From: Seminavis robusta
Taxonomy: Eukaryota > Bacillariophyta > Bacillariophyceae > Naviculales > Naviculaceae
Reading direction: 5' to 3'
Assembly: GCA_903772945.1 (NCBI GenBank)
Contig: CAICTM010000105.1
Location: forward strand, 1-64,000
Length of the DNA stretch: 64,000 bases
The translations under genes and the position numbers were made by a program. Under the pieces are notes generated by a model. That model was not told the origin of the DNA, ran no database searches, and was given only the letters and a program-made list of their open reading frames with translations. This document shows positions 42,801 to 54,700 of the stretch, piece by piece; the stretch's first letter is position 1; each line of letters begins with the position of its first letter.

Positions 42801-44881
42801 TTCTTCCTCGCAAACTTTCAGGAAGGGTTCCTCAAGAAGTCTGTCTTTTGATGCAAAGGGGCATCTTGACGACACTCACCATCGATTGCTCCAAGGTCGT
42901 CTGCGATTGCGGATGCTCGTGCACCAACGATAAGAACGAGCAGTCCCAATCCACTCCAGCGCCAGTGACATCTGCAGCGGAAAATGTCTCTACAAGTGCA
43001 CCAACAACAAGGCCAACAAGAGCACCAAGCACTGCGGCGCCCATTTCTACAGGCGCCCCCACAAGAAACCCAACCAGAGTGCCTACGGGGCAGACAACAG
43101 GTGAGCCCACTGCGTTGGAGACGGAGGTGCCCACGGTGTTCCCGACGGATACTCAGTTCCCAGAGCCGTGGCCAACGTCGACATCCGTTGTTGCGTTCTC
43201 AACCACGTTGCGCCCTTCCACATCGTTTGCACCGTCACATTCAGCGCTGCCAACAGCGTCTCCAAAACAAGATGACGAACTAGAGGAACAAGACACCCCT
43301 GCACCAGCGACAGTGACGACTCCACCGACCGGAACTACAGAGGAATCGGGAAATTATGATGTCCCAGTGGTGGCTGCTGAGTTTATGTTGCAGCTACCCG
43401 ATTTCACCAAGGAAGCCTTGCTTGATCCCGACACACCACAGTCTATGGCTTTGGAATGGCTTCAGACTAACCCTGACCTGGGTCAATACAGCTTCCAGAG
43501 GAAGTTACAGCGATATGGTGAGTAGCCTCAGCACGTACTTCAGCACCAAGAAAACCCAATGGCATACTCAAACCTCGTCTTTTTTGGCAACAGCAATGGC
43601 GACGATATTCTACTCAACTAACGGCACCGACTGGTTTGAAAACGACGACTGGCTTGATCCCGGGGTCCATGAGTGCGACTGGTTCACGTCTTATACTAGT
43701 GGTGATATCTGTAGTAGTGACACGGGAGAAGATGGGGATCGATATCTGACGGACCTCATGTTGTGGCAAAACAATCTAGTCGGACCCTTGCCTCCGTAAG
43801 TGAAGCTGCTGGTCTCGCCACGCAATGCTTACCTATACTTTGGCAGACCGTCGACTCATTTCCTTTCTCACACATCACTGACTCAATGAAACTACGAAGA
43901 GAGGTCACTCTGTTGACTTCTGTTGAGAAGATCTTTCTAGGCGTTAACAACATCACGTCTTTGCCGTCTGAGATTGCATTCCTTTCCAACTCTCTCAGGG
44001 TATTGAACATGATGCACTGCTCTGTGGGAAGTGCCCTCCCTTCGGAACTAGGGGGACTAACGAAGCTGAAAAAGTTGGACTTGAGCGAAAACTACTTTGC
44101 GGGACAGATACCCAGCGAGCTTGGTCTTCTTCAGCTCGAGAATTTGTACCTAAATCACAACTTCTTGGCTGGTCCACTGCCCACAGAGCTTTTCAACATT
44201 GTGACTGCTAAAGGCTTCAACGTTGCCGCAAATGCTCTCTCAGGAACCCTGCCAACAGAAGCAGGCAAGCTGGCTCATCTTCATTGGTTCAATCTCTATG
44301 GCAACTGGGTAAGACATGCTCCATGAGCCAACTGTTTGGGCTGCAGGCATACAATTCGCGTTGCTCACTTTTCATCGCTGGATATCCAGATGGAAGGTCC
44401 AGTTCCTACTGAGATTGGGCTGTTGAACAAGATGGCTGCTTTGCACGCCAGCCACAACATGTTCTCGGGTGAGTTTCCCGTGTTATCATTTCTCAAGAAG
44501 TTGGGCTTCTTTTGTCTCAAGCACTGCACATCTATCTTTGCATATCTCGATACAGGGACTCTCCCTTCTGAACTTGGTCAATTGTCTACCAGTCAGTCTT
44601 TAAGCATCGATGTTAGATACAACAACATCACAGGAACAGTTCCGTCAGAACTGGGCAGTCTGACAAATCTTGTCGTTTTGGCATTGGAAGGGAATCCGGA
44701 TTTGACTGGGGAAATGCCGGGGGAGATTTGTGAGCTTGTCTCTGATTGGAAGCTGAGTACACTGAGCCTTGACTGCCAGAATGTCAAGTGCAGCGACAAC
44801 GCTTGCTTGGGTACGGACGCCGAACATGGGGTTTGCTTGTGTCCAGAGGCGGTGCCCTTCAACGACGATGGTATGCCATAG
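39842..44881 (+). CDS. LRR single-pass membrane protein with cytoplasmic TAZ-type zinc finger
   Basis: Nine exons: 39842-41970, 42058-42133, 42216-42289, 42365-42726, 42822-43517, 43594-43795, 43900-44308, 44390-44468, 44556-44881; introns 75-104 nt, all GT-AG. Predicted 1450 aa. Start ATG 39842 (MDSKKTSSK). The cytoplasmic part is basic, Ser/Arg-rich, then has a TAZ-like finger at about 184-250: HAARC...C...C (H190, C194, C209, C215), MKELLGHMTMC and SCPFPNC (H224, C228, C235, C240). Two of the three zinc sites of CBP/p300-type TAZ domains are present; the third is absent. A Glu-rich coiled-coil-like region and a membrane segment (about 496-517) follow. Outside: cap 1, LRRs, Cys cap (IDCSKVVCDCGCSC), Thr/Pro stalk, cap 2 (LPDFTKEAL, MATIFYSTNG, HECDWF), LRRs and a last Cys-containing cap. 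Membrane-anchored TAZ fusions are not known to me. Confidence 0.88.
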
Positions 44882-45241
44882 CTTTTGACTTCTTCAGCAC
44901 GGGTGGGAGTGCCCGTTTGGTGGCCCACAACGAAGAAACGAAAGCGGGCTGGGATCATTGATACAATTTGGCAATAACATTAGATGCGTGCGTATACATA
45001 TTCGAGCTGAGGGCGCAGTTGATTCGACCTCCGTGCTCCGTGGGTGTTGGAGTCTGCTTCAACCTTGATCTGGCACGATGACCGACCCATCTTGCGTAGG
45101 ACGTGAAATCGGCTCAAGGAGAAGCATGGAGCCCAGCATTGGCAATGGCCCCTCTCGTGTGATATGTGTCGTTTAGATTGTATTCGCGTCACACATGCAG
45201 CGTCCACCGTCGGCGGCCTCTACTACAAAAGAGACCCACGC
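44882..45241. other. Spacer between convergent genes
   Basis: 360 bp between the stop codons of the TAZ-LRR gene (rightward) and the VSR-like gene (leftward). It must hold both 3' ends. No clear polyadenylation signal or gene was identified. Confidence 0.5.
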
Positions 45242-48200
45242 TCAGTAGGCTGGATCGCAGTCAACTTCGTCTCGATATAGTTGGTGCTCTGCTGCTTCGT
45301 CGACTGCGTCTCGATACGGTCCATGCTGTTCCTCGTCATCGTCATCGAAATCAGGTTCGCCACCGTTGGGAAAGTCCTGCTCAGCGCCCAAGGGTGGCAT
45401 CTCCATTTGAGAGTATTCATGTTTTACATTTCTTTGCCTTCGACGCAAGCATATCGCTACTAGTATGCCCAACACTACCAGAATCACCAGAATCATCATT
45501 CCACCTGCAAACCGAATATGAGATGAGCCGGAATGGCTCTCGGTAGAAGAAGACGCTGTCACTTCGTCATCCGGTGAACCAAAGTCGCGGAACGAAGTGT
45601 CTTCTGTTTTCAATACGCATCTTTGTCGGTAGGAATTATACCGTTCAATGATGTGTGCGTCTCGGTGCTTTCCCTTCGTCGCAATTTGTTGGCATCGATT
45701 CGGAAATGAAGCACCAGCCATGGGGGGCGGAGAGAGAAACAAGAGTGCGCCTTTCTCTTGGCAGTCTTTCTCGATCGTCTTGCAAGATTTGCTCTTGTCG
45801 TCCTTCGACGGCAAACATGCGTTCAAATCTGCGACCTCTTCTCGACACAAGGAGTCGACTTTCTGACACAACTCTCCCAGGAGACAGGTCGACAGCTGCA
45901 CAGCGGGTCCATCCAGCACAGTGGTATCGTCGCCACGGTCTCGTTGGAAGATACATTCCGGAATGTTCTTTTGTAGCTGTGGTAGACAGGGGCAGATCTT
46001 ATCATTGTATTCCAAAAAATGACGCACCGATTTGTATAATCCAGTGTTGAAAGTCAAACCCGTGCACCGTTCGACAGCAACGTCACGGCCGATGTCCTTG
46101 TCGGCAAATGCATGTAAGCATCCAAAAAAGGACTTTCCTAAAGCATGGGCATTCGTTTCGGAAAACTCAAGAAAGTCAAATCCGGCACATTGTTCAAATC
46201 GATTGCAGGCATTGACAAACTGGTCCGACCCGTCTTTTGTACAATCATCCACTCCACTGACGAAAGCTTCCAAATCATCCTTCTGAATGGCGGAAACCAA
46301 AGGTCCTGGATTGTTGAAATCAACTCCGCACGCCTGAAACATCTGGTAGGTGTAAATCTTGCGACTACCAAGTAGATCTGTCAATTTGGCGAATCCAGAG
46401 GTGGCGTCGTAAAGCGAAGCGGCATCTTGAGCCTCACTTGCATGATCGCTCGAGCTCCGCTTCTCGGCTGCTTCTCCGGAAATGTTTGTCGTGGCACCAT
46501 CTCCTGCTTTTTCATGATTTGTCTCACCACCGACGGTCTTGTCGTGTTTCTCCTCGCGGCAACTGAGATCTTTCAAGCAAGCCTCCACAAAACTACCATT
46601 TGAAGATTCACACTGCTCCCAACAGACAGTGCAGGCCGGTGGCATGGAATCATTAGGCAATGCCTGGCAAATGGCTTGAAAGATAGAAGCTGTGGTGACT
46701 GCTTGGTCGTCCAGAACCGCTTGCCCATTGATGAGTACTTTTGGTAGCTCTAAATGATTGAAATGTAGTTTCTCCTGCAATGATGCCTGTTTTTCCAGGA
46801 TGGGGTTGATGACATCTTCATGTGCATTATCATGGCCGTCTGCAGTAGAATAGATACATTGATTGACTTTGCTTGCTTGCAGCCCCACCTTTCCATAAAC
46901 TGCTGCCAAACACTCCGTTGTAAGTTGTGCATCACACCCTGATGATTCCAGTTCTTGCAGATACTGAAAAAACACCATTGGATTGGCTTTCTTGCTAGCA
47001 ATGCCCCAAATACAAAGGCGCCTGGCACTTTCTGTCACCAAGATAGATCCACGGACATCATGATAATGCTCATCATCCTCGCCTCCTCCAGTTTGACAGT
47101 AACGTCCTTGATAGAGGCAGTTTTCTGAGCAGTGTTTTCCTTTGTCATGACAGACATCATGAGCATCATGGATGTAGAACTCGGGTTCAAAAAGGAGAAT
47201 ATGATCTTGATCCATGAGACGACTGACAATTTCCTTCACGCTTTTGAATAGTGTATTGTGCCAATCCTTGTTGGGTGTTGTCCAGATGGTAAGTGTGATG
47301 GCTGCAGAAGCATCAACTGTTGATGCTGTTGGTACTGCTGTTGGTACTGCTGTCGGTACTGCTGTCGGTACTGCTGTCGGTACTGCTGTTGACGCCATCA
47401 CTGCGGAGACAGCATTGGAAGCTGTGCTAGCTTCTCCTTGTCCTTCCTTCTCCCAGTCTGCTTCCTGATGACAGACAAGATCCTTCAGACAGGATTCCAG
47501 ATGACTAGCATCAGAAGAAGACTGGCAATTATACAAACAAGTGGAGCATGTATCAGGAACCATTTCCTTTGGATATGCTTCACAAACGGCTTCGAGTATA
47601 GATACTATTGACAACTTTTCCCCATTGAGGACATCTTTTCCGTTGACCAGTACCTTGGGGAGGTTTCTGGCATTAAAGGGCAACTGTCCTTGCAAATCTG
47701 CTTGCCGATTGAGTATTTCATTGGGAGTATCCTCATGTGTGTTGTCACTGCCATCTGCAGTGCCGTAGGTGCACTGATTGACTTCCAATGCGTGCAATCC
47801 AAGCTTATCAAAGACTCCATTCAGGCACTCTGCGGTGAGTTGTGCATCACATCCAGATGACTCTAATTCTTCCATGTACTGAAAGTAAACCATTGGATTG
47901 CCAAGTCGATTGCTTCCAATCTCCCATATACATTGGCGCCTGGCACTTTCTGTCACCATGGGGAATCCCAAAACATTCTGATAATGCTCATCATCTTCAC
48001 CACCTGGGATCTGACAATAGCGGCCACGGTAAAGGCAATGTTGGGGACAGTCTTTGCCAGAATCGTGACAAACTGCATGGGCATCATGAATGAACATCTC
48101 TGGGTTGAAGCGCATCACGTGGTCTTCATGCATGAGACGATTGACAATTTCTTTGACACCCTTAAACAACTCACTGTGCCAGTCTTTGTTAGGGGCAGTC

Positions 48201-50071
48201 CATATTGTCAAGGAGACTATTCCTGGATTAGTGGAAGGCTCTATTGTTGATGGACTTGTGGCTGGGGTGACATCAGCCCCAGTTGTTGGAGTGTTGTTGG
48301 CGGTGACAGTAATGTTGGTAGACTCAATTTCCCAATCTTCCTCCTGATGACACACAAGATCCTTCAAGCAAGCTTCGACATGGTTATCATCCGCAGAAGA
48401 TCCACAATGATCCAAACAGACCATGCATGCCTGTGGAATGGAACCATCTGGAAATGCTTGACAAACTGCCTGAAACATGGATGCCACAGAAAGTTCTTGT
48501 TCATTCAACACCACTTGTCCATTGACAAATACTTGGGGTAGGGCCCGATCCCTGATTGACCACTTTCTTTGAAGTGCTGTTTGCTCTTGCAGAATGGGGT
48601 TGATGACATCGTCATGTGTATTGTCGTGGGCATCGTTAGTGCCGTAGGTACAATGATTGACTTCTTGTGCTTGCAACCCCACCTTGCCAAAAACTGCCGC
48701 CAAACACTCTTTGGTAAGCTGTAAATCACACCCTGATGATTCCAGTTCTTCCAGGTATTGAAAATAGAGCATTGGATTGGTGTTCCTGCTAGCAATTTTC
48801 CAGATACATTTGCGTCTAGCACTCTCTGCCACAATTTTAAATCCAAGGACCTCTTGGTACTGCTCATCCTCCTCGCCTCCTTGTGATCGACAGTAGCGGC
48901 CGTTGTAGAGGCAGTTCCTCCGGCATTCTTTTCCAACATCATGGCACACAGAATGAGCATCATGGATGTAAAACTCGGGCTCGAATATCAGGACATGATC
49001 AAGATCCATGAAACGACTGACGATTCCTTTGACACTTTTGAGCAATTCATTGTGCCAATCCTTGTTGGGTGTTGTCCATATTGTCAGGGAGATTGTTACT
49101 GGACTAGTAGAAGGTGCTATTGTTGATGGACTTGCGGTTGGGGCGACAGCAGCTCCAGTTGGTGGAGTGTCGGTGATCAAAGCATTGCTGCTAGACTTAA
49201 ATACCCAATTTTCTTCTTGCTCTTGCTGGCACACAAGATCCTTCAAGCAAGCTTCGACAAGATTATCATCCGCAGAAGATCCACACTGACAGACTGTGCA
49301 TGCCTGTGGAATGGAATCATTTGGAAATGCTTGACAAACTGCCTGAAATATGGACACCATTGATAGATCTTGTTCATTCAACACCTCATGTCCATTGACA
49401 AATACTTGGGGCAGGGCCCGATCCCTGATTGACCACTTTCTTTGAAGTGCTGTTTGCTCTTGCAGGACGGGGTTGATGACATCTTCATGCGTATTGTCAT
49501 GGGCATCGTCAGTGCCATAAGTACACTGATTGACTTCCTTTTCTTGCAACCCCACCTTGCCATAAACTTTTGCCAAACACTCTTTTGTAAGCTGTATATC
49601 ACATTCCGATGATTCCAGTTCTTCCAGATATTGAAAATAGAGCATTGGATTCGCATTCTTGCTAGCAATTTTCCAGATACATTTGCGTCTAGCACTTTCT
49701 GCCACAATTTTAAATCCAAGGACCTCTTGGTACTGCTCATCCTCCTCGCCTCCTTGTGATCGGCAGTAGCGGCCGTTGTAGAGGCAGTTCCCGGGGCATT
49801 CTTTCCCAACATCATGGCACACCGAGTGAGCATCATGGATGTAAAACTCGGGCTCGAATATCAAAACATGATCAAGATCCATGAAACGACTGACGATGCC
49901 TTTGACATTTTTTAATAATTCATTGTGCCAGTCCTTGTTGGGCGTTGTCCAGATGGTGAGGGTGACGCTTGGTCGAGCCGCTTCTTCTTCGGCAGAATTC
50001 GCCTGTCCAACAAGGAGGGACACCAGGAGGCATAGGAAAACTATGGGACTTTGACGCATTCGACGGATCAT
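45242..50071 (-). CDS. Type I membrane protein with four tandem VSR-like lumenal domains
   Basis: Single exon, 1609 aa from ATG 50069-50071 (MIRRMRQSPIVFLCLL), chosen because a signal peptide starts there; the frame is open with an ATG at 50206. Four repeats of about 260 aa begin near 49966, 49090, 48212 and 47297. Each has TIWT.PNKDWH, a Cys-rich C...C..G.YC stretch, SARR.CIW, a KVGLQ..EVN.C motif, NP.L..Q and LP.V.VNG...L. This order matches the thioredoxin-like lumenal domain of plant vacuolar sorting receptors (CINHGRYC, SLGLD...V..CIGD, NPVLK.EQ, LPTLV.N). No PA or EGF domain is seen. A unique Cys-rich part (about 46570-45560), a membrane helix (FAGGMMILVILVVLGIL) and an acidic tail with the YxxPhi sorting signal YSQM follow. 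Likely a cargo receptor for vacuole or secretory sorting. Confidence 0.85.
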   Translation of the reverse strand: MIRRMRQSPIVFLCLLVSLLVGQANSAEEEAARPSVTLTIWTTPNKDWHNELLKNVKGIVSRFMDLDHVLIFEPEFYIHDAHSVCHDVGKECPGNCLYNGRYCRSQGGEEDEQYQEVLGFKIVAESARRKCIWKIASKNANPMLYFQYLEELESSECDIQLTKECLAKVYGKVGLQEKEVNQCTYGTDDAHDNTHEDVINPVLQEQTALQRKWSIRDRALPQVFVNGHEVLNEQDLSMVSIFQAVCQAFPNDSIPQACTVCQCGSSADDNLVEACLKDLVCQQEQEENWVFKSSSNALITDTPPTGAAVAPTASPSTIAPSTSPVTISLTIWTTPNKDWHNELLKSVKGIVSRFMDLDHVLIFEPEFYIHDAHSVCHDVGKECRRNCLYNGRYCRSQGGEEDEQYQEVLGFKIVAESARRKCIWKIASRNTNPMLYFQYLEELESSGCDLQLTKECLAAVFGKVGLQAQEVNHCTYGTNDAHDNTHDDVINPILQEQTALQRKWSIRDRALPQVFVNGQVVLNEQELSVASMFQAVCQAFPDGSIPQACMVCLDHCGSSADDNHVEACLKDLVCHQEEDWEIESTNITVTANNTPTTGADVTPATSPSTIEPSTNPGIVSLTIWTAPNKDWHSELFKGVKEIVNRLMHEDHVMRFNPEMFIHDAHAVCHDSGKDCPQHCLYRGRYCQIPGGEDDEHYQNVLGFPMVTESARRQCIWEIGSNRLGNPMVYFQYMEELESSGCDAQLTAECLNGVFDKLGLHALEVNQCTYGTADGSDNTHEDTPNEILNRQADLQGQLPFNARNLPKVLVNGKDVLNGEKLSIVSILEAVCEAYPKEMVPDTCSTCLYNCQSSSDASHLESCLKDLVCHQEADWEKEGQGEASTASNAVSAVMASTAVPTAVPTAVPTAVPTAVPTASTVDASAAITLTIWTTPNKDWHNTLFKSVKEIVSRLMDQDHILLFEPEFYIHDAHDVCHDKGKHCSENCLYQGRYCQTGGGEDDEHYHDVRGSILVTESARRLCIWGIASKKANPMVFFQYLQELESSGCDAQLTTECLAAVYGKVGLQASKVNQCIYSTADGHDNAHEDVINPILEKQASLQEKLHFNHLELPKVLINGQAVLDDQAVTTASIFQAICQALPNDSMPPACTVCWEQCESSNGSFVEACLKDLSCREEKHDKTVGGETNHEKAGDGATTNISGEAAEKRSSSDHASEAQDAASLYDATSGFAKLTDLLGSRKIYTYQMFQACGVDFNNPGPLVSAIQKDDLEAFVSGVDDCTKDGSDQFVNACNRFEQCAGFDFLEFSETNAHALGKSFFGCLHAFADKDIGRDVAVERCTGLTFNTGLYKSVRHFLEYNDKICPCLPQLQKNIPECIFQRDRGDDTTVLDGPAVQLSTCLLGELCQKVDSLCREEVADLNACLPSKDDKSKSCKTIEKDCQEKGALLFLSPPPMAGASFPNRCQQIATKGKHRDAHIIERYNSYRQRCVLKTEDTSFRDFGSPDDEVTASSSTESHSGSSHIRFAGGMMILVILVVLGILVAICLRRRQRNVKHEYSQMEMPPLGAEQDFPNGGEPDFDDDDEEQHGPYRDAVDEAAEHQLYRDEVDCDPAY
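47325..47384 (-). repeat. 12-bp coding repeat, five units
   Basis: Five units of gctgttggtact or gctgtcggtact encode TAVP repeats in the linker between VSR-like domains 3 and 4. Near-identical units mean recent expansion. Confidence 0.92.
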
Positions 50072-51742
50072 CTCGTTGGTTGTATTCTTGTTGTTGACTT
50101 CCAATAAAGTACGTTTTGAGATGATGATGGCTTCTGGCTGGTACCGTAGCTGCAATAATAATGACCTCTTCCTTGTGATGGGTGCGAGTGCCATGCTTTG
50201 TCTCATGGCTGTTGCTGGATCTTTCTCAGTCTGTAACCCTTTCTCTGCCCGAAAGGTTAGCCTTAACTAACCGAAGGGTTATTGTGATGCGAAAGATCGC
50301 ATTCCATTCGGTCGGACATTCGGCCAGCTGGTGAATGAAGCGACCAAAAGCATGTTTAGATGGTGTCTTGAACAGTGTCTGTCGAAAGGGATAAGCGCAA
50401 TAGATGTCTTTATATCTTGTGGCTTCCAAAAATAGGCATTCGGGACCCATATTTAGATTGTTGTAAGCACCTGGTCAAGGCATTGAAATAAATAATTACA
50501 AGATTTGCGAGACTGCATTCCAGCGTAGAATGACCAAACCACGATCAGATTTAAAAACGGACATTTTGTTTTGAGATGATCGGGTCATGTCTTTAACTCT
50601 CATTGGCAATCAACCAAGACCCCATCTGAAACGTTGTGTTTCGGAATATCGCGGGAAAAAGTAGAATAATGGGTTTCGGATTGTTAGAAACCGAATATTT
50701 CTTCCCTAGTACCCAGAACTCTGGCATGGGAGGCTTGGATCTGATAAACATTCAGGCATCTCTGCGTTTGATACCGTACACTACCAGCAGTACAGTACTG
50801 TACAGTCTGTATATCGGCAGCAATCAAGACTACCATACGAGACGTTGCCAACAGGCCAGTTCTTGCCCCAAACATCCTGGTAATGCGGCTAAGATTCGCT
50901 CGATTCGAACGATTCTCTGGGACAACCATGCAGAACTCCATGAAGCGTGAAGCCTGGAGGCCGCCTGTGTCTGCTACCTGTACATACCGTAGCTACCATA
51001 CGGTAGAGTGTAACTGTATTGTGCCTTACTGTATTAGCGCTGCTTCTTGCACCTCTACCGATACGGAGCCTCCTTTCTCAGCTTCTACGGTATTCACAGC
51101 ACAAACTACAGTAATACTATGAGTGTCATCTACCAGACTGCAATAGTCATCTCTCTCCATGAAAGTACAGTGTACTGTATCAAGCTAGCACAGCGTTGCA
51201 GTCCACAGTAACCAGTATGATGCAAGTGGAAACCCTTTGGATACAGTACGGTAGCTGCTTATAAGAGTTCAATCGGGTGAAAACTCACTGTAGAAAAATC
51301 AATTTCGGTTCAATTTCGGAATACATTGCATTCCCGCAATTATTTGCCATGTAATTTTGGTGTGAAAATGGTTGAGGCAAGTGTATGCACTGTTGAAACC
51401 GGTGTGTCTGTTTTGCTTGTTTGCTGGTGAGCTGTTGCTTGTTGCCTGGAACAAGAAAGACAGACAGAAGCTCTTGCTGTATCGTTGTGCTCTGTGCGCT
51501 TGTTGCATTGAACCCTGGACATTGCAGCAGCAGCGGCACTGTGGTTGTTGCCTGTATTACAACAAGACACCAAATCAAAACAGACAAGAGTGCTCAGTCA
51601 AGCCTCTCTACAGAGTTAGCTAGAGTTAGCCCAGCCTCATATTTCATTGCGAGAGAGATAGAGCCACACTGAGCTTTTGTTACTCCAACCCCATTCGCCA
51701 TATCCATTCCATTACACTACTTACTACTAGCTATAAGACAAG
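50072..51742. other. Intergenic between divergent large genes
   Basis: Promoter side of the VSR-like gene (leftward) and of the giant LRR gene (rightward). It contains short palindromes such as tacagtactgta near 50790-50802. Overlapping small frames at 51285-51672 on both strands carry no domain. No gene seen. Confidence 0.5.
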
Positions 51743-54700
51743 ATGGACCGCGAGAACGACACCATCACGCATGCTTCCTCGTCGGCCAACGCGGAGGAAG
51801 GACCGCTCCGTCGCCTCGGTGATTACACTGATTCCGAAGATGACGATGATGAATCCTCCGTGCCTTTTGGCGGTGCTCAAGGAGGAGGAGAAGATACGAC
51901 TGTGGATGATACGACCGTGCCCTTTCAAGAACCACCACCAGCCGCACGTCCCTCCTTGAGCGATCACTTTGGCAATAGTCACAGCAATAACAACAACAAC
52001 GCAGAAGAAGAAGAAAAGGACGAAAAGTCTCATTTCTCGTATTCCACCATTCAAACGACGCAGACCATGGCGCAAAAGGAGAGTACAAGTGGCGGTGTCT
52101 TGATGGTCGATGGACGAACGCCGGAACAAGCCGCCAAAGATGCCGAAGCATTGATGGAAACAACGGAAGAAGATGGACAAGAGACGGATCAACCGCATGC
52201 TGCTGCCACCATGACGGCCATTGCTAGTGATGATGATGATGATTCTTCGGACAAAGAACAAGTGGCGAATGAAACCAAGCCAGTGGCGCGCACATATGCT
52301 CCTGACGATTTGGGATTTGAATACGACGATGAAGAGGATGAAGAGAGCGAGACGGAAGAAGACTACTATCAACAAACGCAAGCCGCCAAAACCAAAACAG
52401 GCGTTACCAAGGCAAAGGCACCTGTTGACAATGACGACTATGACAGTGAAGAAGACGACGAAAGTGAATTGGAAGAAGATTACGAAGTCCCCATTGACGA
52501 CGGCAATGAGGATGACGATGCTCCCGCACCCGCTACTTGGAATTTCATGGCCGGCTTTACAAGGGGCGAAGAGAGTTCCGACGATGGCACCGACGACGAT
52601 CTGGCGGCAGCACGACCCGAATTTGATGCCTTTGGCAATCGCTACGATACCGACGATGATCTTCACACGGACGACGACGATGACGCCTCGTCGCAAGACT
52701 CGAATGACAATTACGAACGCTCATCGGATGGCAGTTCGGCCTTTTTGGACGAACAGCAATTGGCCCAACAACAGCAACAGACGATTCTACGAGAGCGACA
52801 ACAACGCAAACAACAAGCGGAAGAAGATGAAGAAGCGATATTGTATTATCAATCGCGCGCCGCGTGTTTGTGTTATTGTATACTGGCGTTGGTGGTGGTC
52901 TTTACGACCACGATTCTGTGCCTCTACTTTCTCGTTTGGAAAGACAATTCGGGTGGCAATCTCATTGTCGTGGGAGAAGTGGACAGTTCCGAACGCTATC
53001 CACTTCGTCATTTGCCACAGTATACCCAGACGGCCATTGAAACCAATCCGGCATCTTCGCAAGCATTGGCGTATACGTGGATCTTGAATGATGATGTTGC
53101 GGCGGAACAAGACAATTATACGGCCGGACAACAAGACAATCGGTACGCACTCGCGACGCTCTACTTTGCCATGGGTGGGGCCGCGTGGACCGATAACAGC
53201 AATTGGTTGAAGCATCATACCGAATGTGTTTGGGCGGGATACAATTGTGGATCTAATCGGACGCAAGAAAAACAGTGGGCCCGCGAACAAGGATTGACAT
53301 CCAATGGAGGTGGTGGTGGTGGTGGTGCCACCACTACTGGCGTGGCCTTTCCCACGTCCAACACGGCCACATTGGATAACTCCAATGCTGCTCCTACTGG
53401 CGGCGCAAGCACTACTGGCGGTAGCACCGGCGGTGACGTTGGTGGAGGAAGCAGCGGTGGCATTGTCGGTGGGCTCTCCTTGAACAAGAATGCTGGAGGA
53501 GGACGCAACCTTCGGGGACTCATTAATCTGATTCCCGATGGAAGCAGTACCATGCCTCCCACGCCGGCTCCCAAGAGTTCCTCGTCTCAAGGTGGCGGTA
53601 CCGGTGCGTCCAACTTTATCTCTACTCCAGCGCCTGCGCCTACGGCATCCCAGGGTGCTTCGAACTTTATTGCGACTCCACCACCCGAGACGACGACGAC
53701 TGGTGCGTCCAACTTTATCGCGACGCCGTCTCCCGATGGCACAGTCAACCCCGCGATTGTTCAAACGGATGCTCCTGTTGTCGCCCAAGAGCAAGAAGAA
53801 GAAGCACCGGCACTCCAAGACTTGTTGCGCGAAGAAGATCCCGTCTTGACCGTTCAAGAAGGTGATGAAAGTCTCGTCTTGAATGACAATGGACTCCTCG
53901 GCACTATTCCACCCGAAATTGCCATGATGACCAATTCCTTGTTCCTCCTCAGTTTCAATAACAATCCAGGACTGACCGGGACTATTCCGACCGAAATGGC
54001 CACCATGAAGGGATTGACCAAGATTCAAATTTCCCGCAACAGTATTCGCGGCAAGATTCCTACCGAACTCACGAAATTGGCCAAGCAACTCGATGCCATT
54101 TATTTGCATCGCAATGCATTGACAGGAAGGGTGCCCTCCGAGTTTGCCGTCATGAGTCAATTGACATCGTTGTGGTTGCATGGCAATCAATTGACGGGAA
54201 GTATTCCGCCGGAACTGTTTGCCTTGGCATCGACCGAAGAGAATCCTCAATTGCAAGATTTGGAAGAGCTCTATTTGGATCACAATCGATTGACGGGAAC
54301 CATCCCCAATCCGGCATTTTACGAGCGCGAGGGAGAAGAAGAGTCGTCCAACAGCATGACGCTGTTTTCGGCGGCCGTGGCCGAGTCGCGACAGGCACTC
54401 AATGGCGTGCGTCGATTGTATTTGGACAATAATGCTCTCAGTGGACCCATTCCTACCACGCTTGGATTGTACCTTCGGCTGGAGACGTTGACGCTCCACA
54501 ACAATAGTCTCACCGGACGCATGCCCGATGAGATTTGTGGATTGTTTGAAATTGGGGCCCTCAAGAAGTTGACCATTGACTGTCACAAGGTGGACTGTGA
54601 CTGTCAGTGCGAATGTGTGACGGAAGAAATCGTCCCCGTTGACACAAGACCCTTTTACGATACCAGCAAGCCCGATGCTCCTCCCAGTGGTCCCGTCTTT

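Noticed and set aside
47325-47384. Regular short direct repeats, considered as a CRISPR-like array
   Set aside because: No spacers; 12-bp in-frame units inside a coding linker of a eukaryotic gene.
51731-52696. 321-codon minus-strand frame of hydrophobic residues
   Set aside because: Antisense of the acidic GAT/GAC-rich cytoplasmic region; hydrophobic only as a reverse reading.
52787-54586. 599-codon minus-strand open frame
   Set aside because: Antisense to the giant LRR gene. The plus frame has clear LRRs, caps and membrane helix; the minus frame has no domain.
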